DNA of 64,000 nt, taken from positions 186,001-250,000 of the forward strand of contig JAPEHQ010000015.1 in assembly GCA_027405735.1 (NCBI GenBank), written 5' to 3'. The notes under the pieces were generated by a model. That model saw nothing but the letters and a program-made list of their open reading frames with translations, was not told the DNA's origin and searched no databases. The position numbers and the translations under genes are program-made. The stretch comes from Mucor racemosus. Lineage: Eukaryota > Mucoromycota > Mucoromycetes > Mucorales > Mucoraceae. Shown one piece after another: positions 10,201 to 21,215 of the stretch (its first letter is position 1; every line of letters begins with the position of its first letter).

Positions 10201-12857
10201 CACATGAGACCAACTTCCATCGGAAATCAACCTATCAAATACCATTTGTAATTCAACATGCTACATATGTATAGTATTGTTAGTAGGATGTACAGACTAA
10301 TTGAAATGTTATATTTACTTTGCGAACACCTAATGCAGTTAAAAATGCTTCACTTATGTGCTTATTTGAGAAATCCAAGACGGGAAGGTCATCAAATAGA
10401 TTAACAGAAGGGAAATAAGCATCTTGAGGTTGTTTCATCCCGAATCTTGTTGGTATACAACGCTTCACTTTTAAGATTTCAGCAATATCACTTTGTGTTT
10501 TGATAGAAGTATGCATAAATTGCTTTGATACAACAAGCAAGATGCGTTCAGCAAATTCTTTAGATGTTTCCAACTCTGGTTTTGATTGTGCAATGAATTG
10601 AGTCCAATGTAATACTGTCAATACATTCATATTTCCAAAATAATTTGCTAAATCAGTAGCTGTAAAATTCTTGGAGATAGAGAATGGCATAGTATCATCA
10701 GGAATAGTCATATCTAAAGGGATAATCTTGGGATTTAGGAACCATTGAGTACGAGATAATTGAAGTAAACCGCGTTCTTCACCGCAATTCATAATAGCTG
10801 CATCAAGGAACTTTGTACGAGCAGCAACATTGTTTATAACATGTGCTCTTGTTTGTTTGGGTATAGATGAATTATCCTTGTTACACTCTATCCACCATTT
10901 CATGCAAGCAACCATCTCATTTTGTTCTAGAGATCTTGTATCTAATTCTTTCAAAACATCATTGAATCCAAGTGGTAAAAGTAAATTGAAGCCAGTAAAT
11001 TTAGTTATGCTTTCTTTGCATTCTTGAAATATAACAGGTGTAATTGTGGGTATAGTTTTGATAAAAGAATCAAGTAAATCAGTAATAACATGGCCTGTCA
11101 AGCTTGTATTATCAGGAACAGTTCTTGCAACAGTAATAGGTTGAATTCCATGCGTTGTCATAATATCAAGAGGTACTTTACAAGAAGCAAAAAATTGTTC
11201 TTCATGTATCTTGCTTACAATTGCACTTGGTGTAGAATGCTGAAATGTAAATGAATGAAGCGCATGAGCTGCTCTTTTCTCCAACATCAATTTTGCACTA
11301 TCTATGCCTTCTACTTTTGTCTTGTCTACTTCAGCATCGTATCCAACAAGTTCACGATAAAGTCTAGATATTTGTTCCATCTCATCATTATATACCATTC
11401 TAGCTAATAAACCACCAGCAGCTAAAAGTTCCTTATTCCAAACACTGATATATCTATCTGCAAAATCAATGCTCTCTCTTTCAACAGTTGGTATAAATCG
11501 AGAAGCCATGTGGCAACAACAACCAGTCGTTTGATGTGTAGGAAATCCAATGAATACTCGACCCTGATGAGGAAATGGAATAAGATCCTTAAATATTTGA
11601 CTTCTATTCTCTGAAGCATCCAATTCCTCTTTTCCAGTATATACAAGTTGGAATTTAGTGGTTTTTGGCGGTTTCTTTTTAGTTGCTCTCTCCATTTCCT
11701 TTTCATAATCTCGAGACACACTCACTTTCAATGCACCAGTTACTACTCTTAAAAAGATACTACCCTTTTCTACTGGCAATCCTTTCTCATTTTCAGCAGA
11801 AGATTTTGATTTGTTTGTTAAAAAGTTGGCAAATGGTGTAAATAGTGAAGGAGGAGTATATTTCTCTGAATCAAGTTGGATTTGTCTCATATCTGAACCA
11901 GTGATTGTAAACATACGCTGTGGTGTTGTAAGCATCATTTTACGAGTATCAATGGTCATTGCTCTAGGTTCTGCTTCTCTTTTCGTGATTTTAAATATCT
12001 CATGTTGGTCGAAATAGACTGCAACTTGCTTTAAATTTGCAGTGAATCCCATGCTTGTCGTTAAAAACCTTGAAAAATGATCAAAATCAGGCATCTCCAT
12101 AGGTTCTCGTAAATCCATTAAAAATGATGTCCAAGTATCAATATCTTTTTCAGGCACATCCGCTCTTTTTGCAAATAATTGATCACCTTTGAAATAAAAT
12201 GCCATGCATTGTGACCCAGAAAAAACACTATTTTCAAACAAGTAAACACCAAGATTTTTCGGTCGAAATTATAAATCAGTACTTACAAGGGATTCTCACA
12301 AACAGAGAAAAGTGAATAAAAACCAACGCCAAAAGCGCCAATCTTTTGTTCATCTATAGAGTCTTTTATCAGTAACCTTGTTTTATCAGAATCATGTTTT
12401 CTTTTACCTGGGTTTCCCTCTGCAATTCTCTTTAATCTTTGCCAATCTTCGGGTCGAAAAGCCATGCCGTTATTTTTGAATATTATTTTATCGCACTTTG
12501 CTAATAAATTGGGTGGTTTTGTGTGGTCTGGTGAGCTTGATTGAAAGTGGATTGAAATACTTGTTGAAGAAGCATCGTCTAAAGGCTAAAATAAATATTT
12601 TGTTTTATTTTATAATCTAGTATATTCGTACCAGCATTTTGCATCAGTTCTCTGTATAATACGTATTCAGCAGAATATCTAGCCAAGATTTTATCGATCA
12701 AATGTCTTTGATTTACTACGCAAGAACTTGTAAATACAAAAAAAAGCCTTTATTATAATATTTAGTATAGAATACCTTCAACTTTCTCTTCAACTCCACC
12801 ACTATCCATAATATTGGAGCGTAAAAGCTCCAGTCGATTATCTAATTTTGTCGACAT
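7210..12857 (-). CDS. Large HSP90-type ATPase-fold protein with C-terminal HExxH (1805 aa, DUF3684-like)
   Basis: Minus-strand exons are 12776-12857, 12632-12715, 12287-12578, 10319-12227 and 7210-10260 (introns 53-60 bp, one with a TACTAAC branch site). The N-terminus matches a GHKL/HSP90-type nucleotide pocket as in sacsin-like proteins. It shows E50-LMQ-N54-A-DD (the E/N pair plus DxD-type loop), an NNGMAF segment, and GAFGVGFYSLFSV as the glycine-rich lid. It resembles a family of about 1700-aa fungal proteins usually labelled DUF3684 or 'histidine kinase/HSP90-like ATPase', whose role is not known to me. Low-complexity P/S/Q stretches separate the middle and the C-terminus. The C-terminus has HELAHNFVSAH near residues 1742-1752, which fits a zinc-binding HExxHx5H pattern. 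The start MSTKLDNRLELLRSN is followed by the conserved VNQRHLIDKILARYSAEY. No catalytic activity is demonstrated. Confidence 0.85.
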
Positions 12858-13746
12858 GAAACTTTATGTTTTTGTTTATGAATAGAAATAAAAAAAGGAA
12901 CCGGAATTATGTATATGCAATTTATAGATATTTTACACAGGATAAACAACAGTGCACAACTAATATCACGTGCGTAGCTGGCCTACATTGGGCCCTTTGA
13001 AATCGGATCATGAATGATAAATTGAGCATTTTATCATGTTTGCACAACGTTTTGAGTGCTAAATTTAATAAAAGAAAAATGTACATAATCAGCACAAATA
13101 CTGGAATTAGCCTTCTGTATTTTTTCTGCAAGAAAAGTAATGCAGAAATCAAAAAAGCTCATTGTGTTTGTGTTTCACATATAAATTTGGAACATCGTTT
13201 TGAAATGTTGATGTGTGCTCAGAAGCAATTCTGGGTGATATTACGGATTCAATTTCATCATACTACAAGATAAAATGAGTATCAGATGACTAATTTGAGC
13301 TTCGTTATTACATATCACTACTGAATCAATGGTTTTGTAAGTGTAAATGTTCATACAAAGCCGCTAAAAGGATACATAATAAGGTTAGGACACTTGTTAT
13401 AATTATCATTGTCATGAGGAAACTATTGATTGGAAGCAGAACAATTCTACTTCTAGAATATGCTATATATACGATTTCTTACCGAAAAATTGCAAGCTCA
13501 AGTGCTATAATTACTTGTAACAAATCAATTTGTAGAATTCTATTAGAAACAATGTGCGTCCAAAGAAAAAAACCTTCTTGGCATGAATCATGAGTCGATT
13601 CCTTTTCGCTCATGTGAAACATGGCCTATCTTGAAAGCATTTCGTAATAGAAATTGTAAAAAAAAAGACTATATAAGTCTATCGAAAAAACTAGTTTTAC
13701 TCTGCTTCTTCTTCTTCTTCTTTTAATTTTCAAATTTATATATAAA
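12858..13746. promoter_or_regulatory. Divergent intergenic region with a TATA box at 13670-13677
   Basis: This separates the minus-strand ATPase-fold gene from the plus-strand WW gene. A clear TATATAAG lies about 70 bp before the WW start codon, followed by a pyrimidine-rich TTCTTCTTCTTC leader. The rest shows no conserved coding. Confidence 0.55.
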
Positions 13747-14400
13747 ATGGGATTATTTTCAAAATCAAAATCAAAATCACCTCAACCAAGTTTTCAAAGT
13801 GGACCACCTCCATATACTGCTAATACGGGAGCTAATAATAGCAATTATGCTCCACCTTCACCTCCAAGACAACCTGTAAACTCAGATACTAGAGCATTGC
13901 CAAATGGTTGGATTTCTCAATATGATCCTAATTCTCAAAGATTCTTTTACGTGTATACACCTACTGCATTACGTCAATGGGAACATCCTGCTGATAAACC
14001 TATGGGAAATGCTAATCGTGGTGAAAATGCTTCTTATACTAACCAATCGCAGCAGCCATATTATCCTCAACAGCAACAACAACAACAACAACAACAACAA
14101 AGATTTTATCCTCAACAAGGCCAATTCCAACCACAATACGTTCAGCAGCCACAATATATGCAACAACCTCAGTATGGTAGAAGTAGCGGTGGTGGTATGG
14201 GATATGGTAAAATGGCTGCTGCTGGTGTAGGTGGTGGTTTGTTGGGTTACATGATCGGTGATGCAATGTTTGATGATCATCCCGATACTATGGTCGAAAA
14301 CAATTATTATGGCGATCAAGGAGGAGGATTTGATCAAGGAGGATTTGATGGTGGTGGATTTGATGGTGGTGGATTTGATGATGGAGGATTCGATATGTAA
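13747..14400 (+). CDS. WW-domain protein with Q- and G-rich tail (217 aa)
   Basis: This is a single-exon gene. Residues 1-50 are Ser/Pro-rich (PPPY at 20-23, itself a WW-ligand type motif). Residues 51-83 form one WW domain, LPNGW...RFFYVY...LRQWEHP, with both signature tryptophans (W55, W78) and the terminal proline. A polyglutamine run and PQY repeats follow, then a Gly/Ala segment (MAAAGVGGGLLGYMIGDAMFD) that could insert in or lie on a membrane. The tail is GGGFDGGGFD repeats. WW domains bind proline-rich ligands, but partners and role are unknown. The TATA box and Kozak-like AAAATGG support the start. Confidence 0.85.
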   Translation: MGLFSKSKSKSPQPSFQSGPPPYTANTGANNSNYAPPSPPRQPVNSDTRALPNGWISQYDPNSQRFFYVYTPTALRQWEHPADKPMGNANRGENASYTNQSQQPYYPQQQQQQQQQQQRFYPQQGQFQPQYVQQPQYMQQPQYGRSSGGGMGYGKMAAAGVGGGLLGYMIGDAMFDDHPDTMVENNYYGDQGGGFDQGGFDGGGFDGGGFDDGGFDM

Positions 14401-14782
14401 AAAAAAAAAATATGTTAACAATCAATCTTGTATGTATAGTATATAATATAAATCTTTAATAAATTCAAAAATTATCCATCATGACGTTGTTATTTAGTTT
14501 TAGCTTGAAATTATCCTCGATATACATGACCTAACATTGCATCAGAAGTTTTATTAGATGTATTGCAATCAAAGTATACATTTTATTTTTTAGGCTAATG
14601 TTACTTTTATATATTAATTTTAAAGATATATTTCATTAATGAAGCCATCTGGATGACAAACTCTATAAAATACAAAACTTTGAAGAGTTTTCATGAACTC
14701 AAATAATTATCTTTTTATTCAAGTTTGATTTCGATGGCTTTCCAACAAGAATAAATAATAGTTTTATATTAATTTATGTTCA
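14401..14782. other. Convergent spacer between the WW gene and the methyltransferase
   Basis: 382 bp of AT-rich sequence holds both 3' untranslated regions. AATAAA-like signals (TTTAATAAATTC, about 14455-14466) are consistent with the WW gene's polyadenylation. No other gene is seen. Confidence 0.5.
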
Positions 14783-15511
14783 TTAAAGTGTAGCAGAGAT
14801 CAAAAGCATCATTGGTCTTCTTACTTCATCTGGCATTGACGCAATCTTGCTTTCCTCAGGCAATGGCTCAATAACTTTGGTAATTTTGAACCCATGTTTC
14901 ACTAATGTATTTATATAGGTGCTCATTGTTTTATGATACTTGTATACGTCTTCTCCCAAGAAATTAGCCTTTCTCACACCTTCATCAAAATAACGATCCA
15001 CAGGCCAATGAAGGGGTTTGCCATCTGCATCATAATACCAATCACCAGTTCCGTAAGCTGTAAATATAGGGTTTTCAACCGAGAATACAAAATCACCACC
15101 ATCAAGAAGAAATTTCTTGACTTTTACACAAATATCATCAAATGAAGCAACATAATGAAATGCTAAAGAACTAATCACTGCATCAAATGAATCAGCAGGA
15201 TAATCAACCTCTTCCATACTCTGAACGAAATAAGAAATAACAGGTGATTCTGCCTTTGCTTTGGCGACTTCAATCATTTTGACAGAGCTATCTATACCAA
15301 CAACTTTGCTTGCACCGTGCTCTGCAGCATAAAGACAATGCCATCCATAGCCACAACCCAAGTCCAATACACGTTTCTCCTTGAAATCAGGAAGCATCTT
15401 TTCTAACTCGTGCCATTCACCTGCACCAGCGAGACCATACTTGGATCTAGCCATTTCTTTGTACTTTTCAAAGAACCGAGGGTTATCGTATTTGTTGGGT
15501 TGTTGAGGCAT
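14783..15511 (-). CDS. Class I SAM-dependent methyltransferase (242 aa)
   Basis: This is a single intronless ORF. Motif I is VLDLGCGYGWHCLYAAEHG (near residues 50-68), motif II is VVGIDSS, and the post-II region is FDAVISSLAFHYV, all in the usual Rossmann order. The N-terminal YDNPRFFEKYKEMARS and GAGEWHELEKMLPDFK blocks resemble bacterial stand-alone methyltransferases rather than typical fungal ones. The substrate is unknown. Lack of introns in a window where most genes have several, together with the bacterial look, makes horizontal acquisition plausible but unproven. Confidence 0.88.
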   Translation of the reverse strand: MPQQPNKYDNPRFFEKYKEMARSKYGLAGAGEWHELEKMLPDFKEKRVLDLGCGYGWHCLYAAEHGASKVVGIDSSVKMIEVAKAKAESPVISYFVQSMEEVDYPADSFDAVISSLAFHYVASFDDICVKVKKFLLDGGDFVFSVENPIFTAYGTGDWYYDADGKPLHWPVDRYFDEGVRKANFLGEDVYKYHKTMSTYINTLVKHGFKITKVIEPLPEESKIASMPDEVRRPMMLLISATL

Positions 15512-17550
15512 TTCAAATAGCTTGAGATATTATATATATATATATATATTATAAATTGCTGATCAATGATCAATGATAGTACCGTATATTATAATAATGC
15601 ATTTTCCGGGATTTCAATCAGGTTTTTCAAATTGAACAGAATTTACTGCGGCAGAGAAATTCTCGCGGATTTATACCGTAGAATTCTTGTTCATTGATGC
15701 TCTTATGGAGGTTGAGCCTTTGATTATCATTACAAAAATTGTTATACTTTCTTGGTACATTTTCGTTTTATTAAATCTCACATTTATATCTCGTATAATT
15801 TACATCAAGGTTTAACCCCCAATATACGGTATATATAAATATGTGCTACTCCTTAAAATATACCTTAGACGCTGCAAAATATATATAATGTAATGATCCA
15901 ATTACATTACATAAGCAAACCACATATATAAATAACAACCAAGAACAGACTAACTGCACATCAATGAATTTATCTGTTCTTTCTTCCCTTTACATATTTA
16001 TAACCACAATCCAAATAAATATATAGTAGGGACTTATTCATCATTGCTACTTATAACCAATTCTTATATAACTCCATATAATCAATCATAGGTATTAATC
16101 ATATACTAGTAATAGCAATTACACTTAGTAACACCAACCTCTTTTCCCAATCATAGAATCAATTCGTTCCTGTAATCCTCCATATTATATATCCAGATTG
16201 ACAACCAATTGATCTATTATATATAAATCGATCGCATTATGCTTATTAGCGTCTATCTAAAGCATTTTACCTCGTCGAAAAATATTGATTTTTCGTCGAG
16301 AAAATTGAGATTGAATGATTGACTTTTGGTGATACAAAAATGATCCATTTTGGACGAGGATATACAGGTCCGGATTTTCGCCGATCAAAAAAATGAACAA
16401 AAAAAATTAATATCGCCACAAAAAATAGGGCTACAGCTACGTATAAATACTCATTTTGTAGATAATTTTGTTGTGCATAATATTAAAACAAAATATTTTA
16501 GGGTTGCATTTGAATGAAGGGCACTTTTTGATCAAAAACCGTTAAAATTTGACATTAAATTTGCTAGAGATTTTATGAGAAAAACATTTTCAAAACCTAC
16601 ACAGATCGATTCAGAATTAAAAACTGAACCTAAGATATTTAATACGTTAGTTCAACTTACTATGTATTTTTGTGAGTAATTGAACATACAAGGTTTTTTT
16701 TGGATTTTTTTGGAATTTTTTTCCATTTGAACACTTTTTTGGATTCAAGCTCAGTCCCATATACATATCTAATTATACAATTTTATATGGTGATATTCAA
16801 AATCGGAGCATGCCCCCATTTCAATAGATAATTAGGAAATATAAAATATAGGGCTATACTTGATATGCTACAGAATATTGACAGAAGACTTATATGTATT
16901 CAAGTTGATTTCTCGGCGAGTATGAAGGCTTCAAAAGTGAAACACTTAATTTCCCCCCGCTTAAAAACTCAATCTAAAATGTCAGTTATCTCGAGATTTT
17001 AAATAAGTTTGCACATAAAGTCTACTAAGCTAATTTTTCTTGTTTTTCAATGTTTTATTATATACTAGAGTTTCAGGGATGGGTTTTTTTTCCGTAATTT
17101 TTGGACCCCTAAACCTCATAATCCTAGATCCTGTTTTTTTATTTTTCTTTTTTGTATTTCTACAGCTAAAAAATATAGGTTGGTCCACAAAAAAAATTGG
17201 GACACCAATTTTGAAAATGGTGCAGTAAAGAAAATCTGGAGGACTCATTTAAAAACGGGACAACCAATATGTCTGTTTCTTTTGCTGTTGAAATTTGGAT
17301 CTTTCATATAAATAACACCAACAAGAAGAGTAATAAAACGAAATTTTGCTGCTGCATTGTCTTTATTTGGTTCTATTTTAACTATTCTTGCTTCCTGAAT
17401 AAGATAAAACTAATAAGTAATAGTATTTGTTGCAAAATAAGTTTTTTGTCCTGAATTTAGTTGTGTCCCTATAAGTATTTACCCTTTTTTAGAGAGGTAA
17501 ATAAGAAACCCTTTTGGTAACAAAATGATATATTCTGCTTTATTTAATTA
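15512..17550. other. Gene-poor AT-rich spacer with R2-like fragments
   Basis: A (TA)n tract lies at about 15530-15550. Around 16260-16700 there are decayed relatives of repeat R2 (for example the 'gttcaacttacta' block matching 58565-58580 and a 'ttgatttttcgtcgag' block). No coding exon is supported. Short ORFs near 17030-17450 lack any conserved pattern. Confidence 0.45.
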
Positions 17551-17554
17551 TATG

Positions 17555-17622
17555 CAGTCGTGATTCGATTTAGTGGACACTTTTCTCCCTCCCAACAATT
17601 CCACTAAATCGAATCACGACTG
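17555..17622. mobile_element. Palindromic miniature element, MITE-1 (68 bp)
   Basis: Near-perfect terminal inverted repeats of about 22 bp (CAGTCGTGATTCGATTTAGT and its complement) flank a short TTTTCTCCCTCCCAACAA core. TA follows the right end, as expected for Tc1/mariner-type insertion. The left flank has TATG rather than an adjoining TA. Related copies occur at 26359-26836. It has no coding capacity. Confidence 0.8.
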
Positions 17623-17672
17623 TATTTATATTTTAAAAAAAAGAATAGAGCCTTATTCGTGGATAATTATGT

Positions 17673-18960
17673 TCAGATCTGTTTCGATCTTTGTTTTGTA
17701 TTTGTTTGGCAATTGAAAGTATTTACGATTAAGGGGTTCTCTAGTATCATTTCTCTTGGGATGGACTTTGTTTCATTTTCGAAAGGGAGCATATCCATAA
17801 TAAATTTCTTTAACTTTTTGTGATTACTACATATTGTAAAACATTTGTGAAACGTTCTGTTCAATATTAAAACAAAACTACGCATAAATACCTTACATCT
17901 TCAAATTGTCAGTATATGTTGATGAACCAGCAAAATGGATTATGACCAAGCAGACAGTATCTTGTGTATCGGCTAGAAATTTTAAAAAGTCTAAAAAACA
18001 ATCATTATGTTAATATTGGAGATTATATTTTCAAATCTATTAAACATACTTTGGGCGTTTCCATTTACTTTTTCTAATTTCTCAGTACTTGGCTCACACT
18101 TTAAATCACATAGTAAAATTGGGGATGAAGCACTAGCCACTAGAGTAAATTGAGGTAAAAACCTGATCCACGAGGGATCTGTTCCTCAGAGAGTCAATCA
18201 TTTTCTGTAACAGTCTGAGCCTCACTTCCTCGTCTTCTTTTCCTTTAGAATTGCGAGCATACCCAATAATAATAGAATAGCCTTCTTTTTTTAAGGTCCT
18301 GATATGGTTTTGATATTCTGGGATATAGCTTATAATTAACTTCATTACTTTGCCTTGAAACGAGAAAAAAGAGCGTCAGTCTATTAATGGATTACTTAAA
18401 TAAATGTTAATAATAATTGTACCAAAGTCATCATTTTTTAAAGCAAATGTTCTTAAGCGTATGCTTACTTCTGTGCCTAGCAGCGTTTGTCTTTTTCTCA
18501 ATACAGGTGCATTAAACAATAACATTTTCTTTCTTTTTACACAGGCTGGCAAATGACTGAGCTGATTTGGTAATCATGATGGTATCCGTGTAACTATTAA
18601 CTGTACTGAGAACGTCTTTCATATTGACAAGGTTTTCCTCGTCATCATACTAATTCTGCTTGTTCAACGTCTCGCAGGAAAACATAATTAATAAACTGTA
18701 AAACCTGAAGATACGTACCTAAATTATACGCGATACACGATTAATAAGAAATCCGATAACAACCTTTCTATAAATAAGAGCACTTACTAAGATTTGGCTT
18801 TTCTTCTGAACTTTGGTAATCAATTCCTAAAGTGCTATCAAGGTATCGCTTATAAGAATATGGATCAGCCAAAGTTCCCATGAGTCACACTACAGCAGGC
18901 TTTTTCGGATCGTCTAAATAGCAGATGTCCCTTCCATCTACTTCAGCACCAAAGCCTTCT
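17673..18960 (-). pseudogene. Broken multi-exon gene with a serine-resolvase-like motif
   Basis: Minus-strand coding remnants occur in order. They are GFGAEVDGRDICYLDDP and LMGTLADPYSYKRYLDS (18790-18960), then FINYVFLRDVEQAE and NVKDVLSTVNSYTD-type sequence (about 18520-18710). Next is an open stretch 18133-18345 containing EGYSIIIGYARNSKGKEDEE and MIDSLRNRSLVDQVF. After that come SPILLCDLKCEPS and FLADTQDTVCLVIIHFAGSS (about 17930-18130), and a final open stretch 17673-17885. Stops and frameshifts interrupt it, for example after the KKPAVV block. 'GYARxS' resembles the N-terminal catalytic motif of serine recombinases of the IS607 type, but the rest is not recognised by me. It abuts repeat R1. 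Confidence 0.45.
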
Positions 18961-19039
18961 ATTGTTTTCGGAAAAATTTATATAGTTTGCTTCAGAACAT
19001 TCCTGAGAAAAATACATGCATGGGCCCCTTCGCGTGTAG

Positions 19040-19263
19040 ATTGACATTTATCATAAGGCGGGCTGATAATACGTTTGATACTACTGTAAATAGAACTAGT
19101 CAATTTAATTTATGGAATTAGAATTAAAATACCAAGGAACCATTTGTAAGTGCTTAAGTTGGCTCTAATAAAGCATTGAATAAATTGGCTTGAGACAAAG
19201 AGGATAAAAAGACTGCAATAGATTTCAGTGATGGCAATGTTTATATCTACTGATATTGGAGAG
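19040..19263 (+). pseudogene. Captured dynein intermediate-chain exon remnant (R1 copy B)
   Basis: This is the same exon piece as in copies A, C and E. It is preceded by a TAG acceptor-like site and ends before GTAAG. It is more decayed than copy A, with a TAG inside the LWN..N segment and a short deletion after the WDKE block. It is non-coding now. Confidence 0.6.
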
Positions 19264-20087
19264 GTAAGACTAAAACTCAATGTAAATCACCTCTAGCGCA
19301 ATAATTATAAAGTAAGACTATATTATCATCCAATAAACTACCATACAATATTAATATGTATAAAAATTTACAGTAATAAGCTTGATACAAGTGGGTACAG
19401 CATCGTAAATTCTTGAAGAAGTTCTCAAGTATTATGAAATCTCTTATTTTTAAGACTCACAAAGCTTATAAGCGGAATATTAATTTCAAAATTTATTCTT
19501 TTCCAGATCATCAATTTTGACATTTTTTAATTTTTTTTTTCTGGTTTTGCAAATCTAGAGTTAATTATACTACCAATTATAAAATCAAAAAATATACACA
19601 TATACAAAATTTAGCGCTCTATTTGCTCATTAAAAAATAACAAACATTTTTATTGCAAAATATTACATGAAAATCCTTTAACCAAAATCCCGTTTTTGGG
19701 CCAAAAGTGCAAATTTCTATTACTTAACTTTTAATATTAAATTTTTATAAAATGGGTATTAGCTATAGCTACAATTTTCTCTCATAATGTAGTATATTTA
19801 AACGTTGATTTTGGTATCAAAATTTGATTTTCTGTTTTTTGATCAAAATCACAAGCGTTGGTAAGGATAAAATGAGTCCCGAAAATGTCCGCTACAAAAT
19901 CTGAATTTTCAGACCGTACGTGGTTAAATATAAAAAAAGTTAAAAAATAAGAAACGCTTTTTTATTTAAAACTTTGATATACCATAGTATAAGAGAATTA
20001 GCCGTTCAATCTTGCTATGCTCAATTACGGTCTCGTTCTACGGGCTCGTTTTTGCAATTTTTTAATGAATGTACAGTATGATATGAC

Positions 20088-20634
20088 TGTTTAGGACATA
20101 GACTATACTGGGTACATGTATTACTAGTAGAAGTGCTCAAAGGGTTATTTAGACATGATCCTTAGCATAGAATAGTGAGTATGAGGTGATAATGATGTAT
20201 GCCAATTTTATTTCATTTAGTTATGTTACATGTAGTCTATGATGAAATTTTGTAGCCTGAGATCCTGAAGTGAGCCAATCATGAACTCGTTCCTGGGAAT
20301 GGAATTCAGCTATTTCATTTGTATAAACATTCACTGTCTAAAGTTAATCAAGCATGAACATCCTATATACTTAACTTGGTCGTATCCTACTAAACCTGCT
20401 CTGGCCAATCTAGTATATCATCATGATGTAATCAACTAGTTCCTCAAGACTATGATATCATTCTTCATACACGCTGTATTCTAGACTCTATATCCACGCT
20501 TCCAAAACATATAAATACCCTGAATCCTGATGTCGTTCGAGATAGATTCATTATCTTTTTTACCTACAATATACTCAATAAATATATCTAGTTTTAACTT
20601 TATTTTCTAGTTATTCATTGTGTATATTTAAACA
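20088..20634 (+). mobile_element. Solo LTR, family 2 (547 bp)
   Basis: It begins TGTTTAGGACATAG and ends TATATTTAAACA (TG...CA with a TGTTTA/TAAACA terminal inverted repeat). The exact 5-bp duplication ATGAC lies at 20083-20087 and 20635-20639. The uninterrupted R1 copy C reads 'gatatgacagacgg' at 23756-23769, which is the empty site. A TATAAATAC box near 20510 and an AATAAATAT signal about 70 bp later fit an LTR promoter and polyadenylation signal. Confidence 0.88.
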
Positions 20635-20806
20635 ATGACAGACGGTTTTTCTGGTAGAAAAATGTATGTTTCTACGATCGGATACTGCCTATTTTATTTA
20701 GTTTATGGTTCATACGCTGTAACGCTGCTTTTACATTGGTTGAAATGTGCAATTTAGCAGGGCTTTAAATGCGATAAATAATGCAAAGCCTTGAAAATCC
20801 TTTTCT

Positions 20807-21215
20807 GGCCCTTGGTGGTTGGGCGGAATGGTTAGACGTGCACTTCCCAAGTGCAAGGCTCGAGTTCGAATCCTGGTGGACGCAAGTTTGTTTGATAATA
20901 TTATGTAGTACTGTATATTCTGTTTAGAGTCATGTCACCAACCCACAACTTTTTGTATGACGCTCTCCGCATGCCCGTTTGGCTCTTGGTGCAGCCCCTT
21001 AATTTAGTCGATTTCTTTCCTCCTCTCTATCATAGTATAATCATTATAGCGACCTTGTTTACAGTAGGCCCACTTGTGGAGACCTCTCAACCTCTTCCCA
21101 TATGGCTTACGTTGTGGTACATGAAACGTTATTGTAGGAGTTTCATGTATATTAAGTCTTCACATTAAATAATAATAAACAAAGTATATCCACTACGTTC
21201 TACCCTAAAAAAAAA
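20807..21215 (+). mobile_element. tRNA-derived SINE (409 bp) with 14-bp target duplication
   Basis: The direct repeats GAAAATCCTTTTCT (20793-20806) and GAAAATTCTTTTCT (21216-21229) flank the element. Empty sites exist in the other three R1 copies that cover this point (about 23932-23948, 45223-45241 and 62275-62292). The 5' end is a tRNA-like head with intact RNA polymerase III boxes. The 3' end is an A-run (21207-21215). The element encodes no protein, so it depends on a LINE elsewhere for mobility. Confidence 0.85.
20811..20884 (+). ncRNA. tRNA-Gly(CCC)-like head of the SINE
   Basis: A-box-like TGGGCGGAATGG (20820-20831) and B box AGTTCGAATCC (20863-20873) are correctly ordered and spaced. 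An anticodon arm TGCAC/GTGCA encloses the loop TTCCCAA, giving a CCC anticodon. The two acceptor-stem strands do not pair and the T stem is weak, so I do not call it a functional tRNA gene. Confidence 0.6.

Noticed and set aside
13969..14421. Antisense ORFs over the WW gene
   Set aside because: They are shadows of its Q/G-rich codons.
20811..20884. Functional tRNA-Gly gene
   Set aside because: The acceptor stem does not pair and the T stem is weak; it is the head of a 409-bp dispersed element with target duplications.
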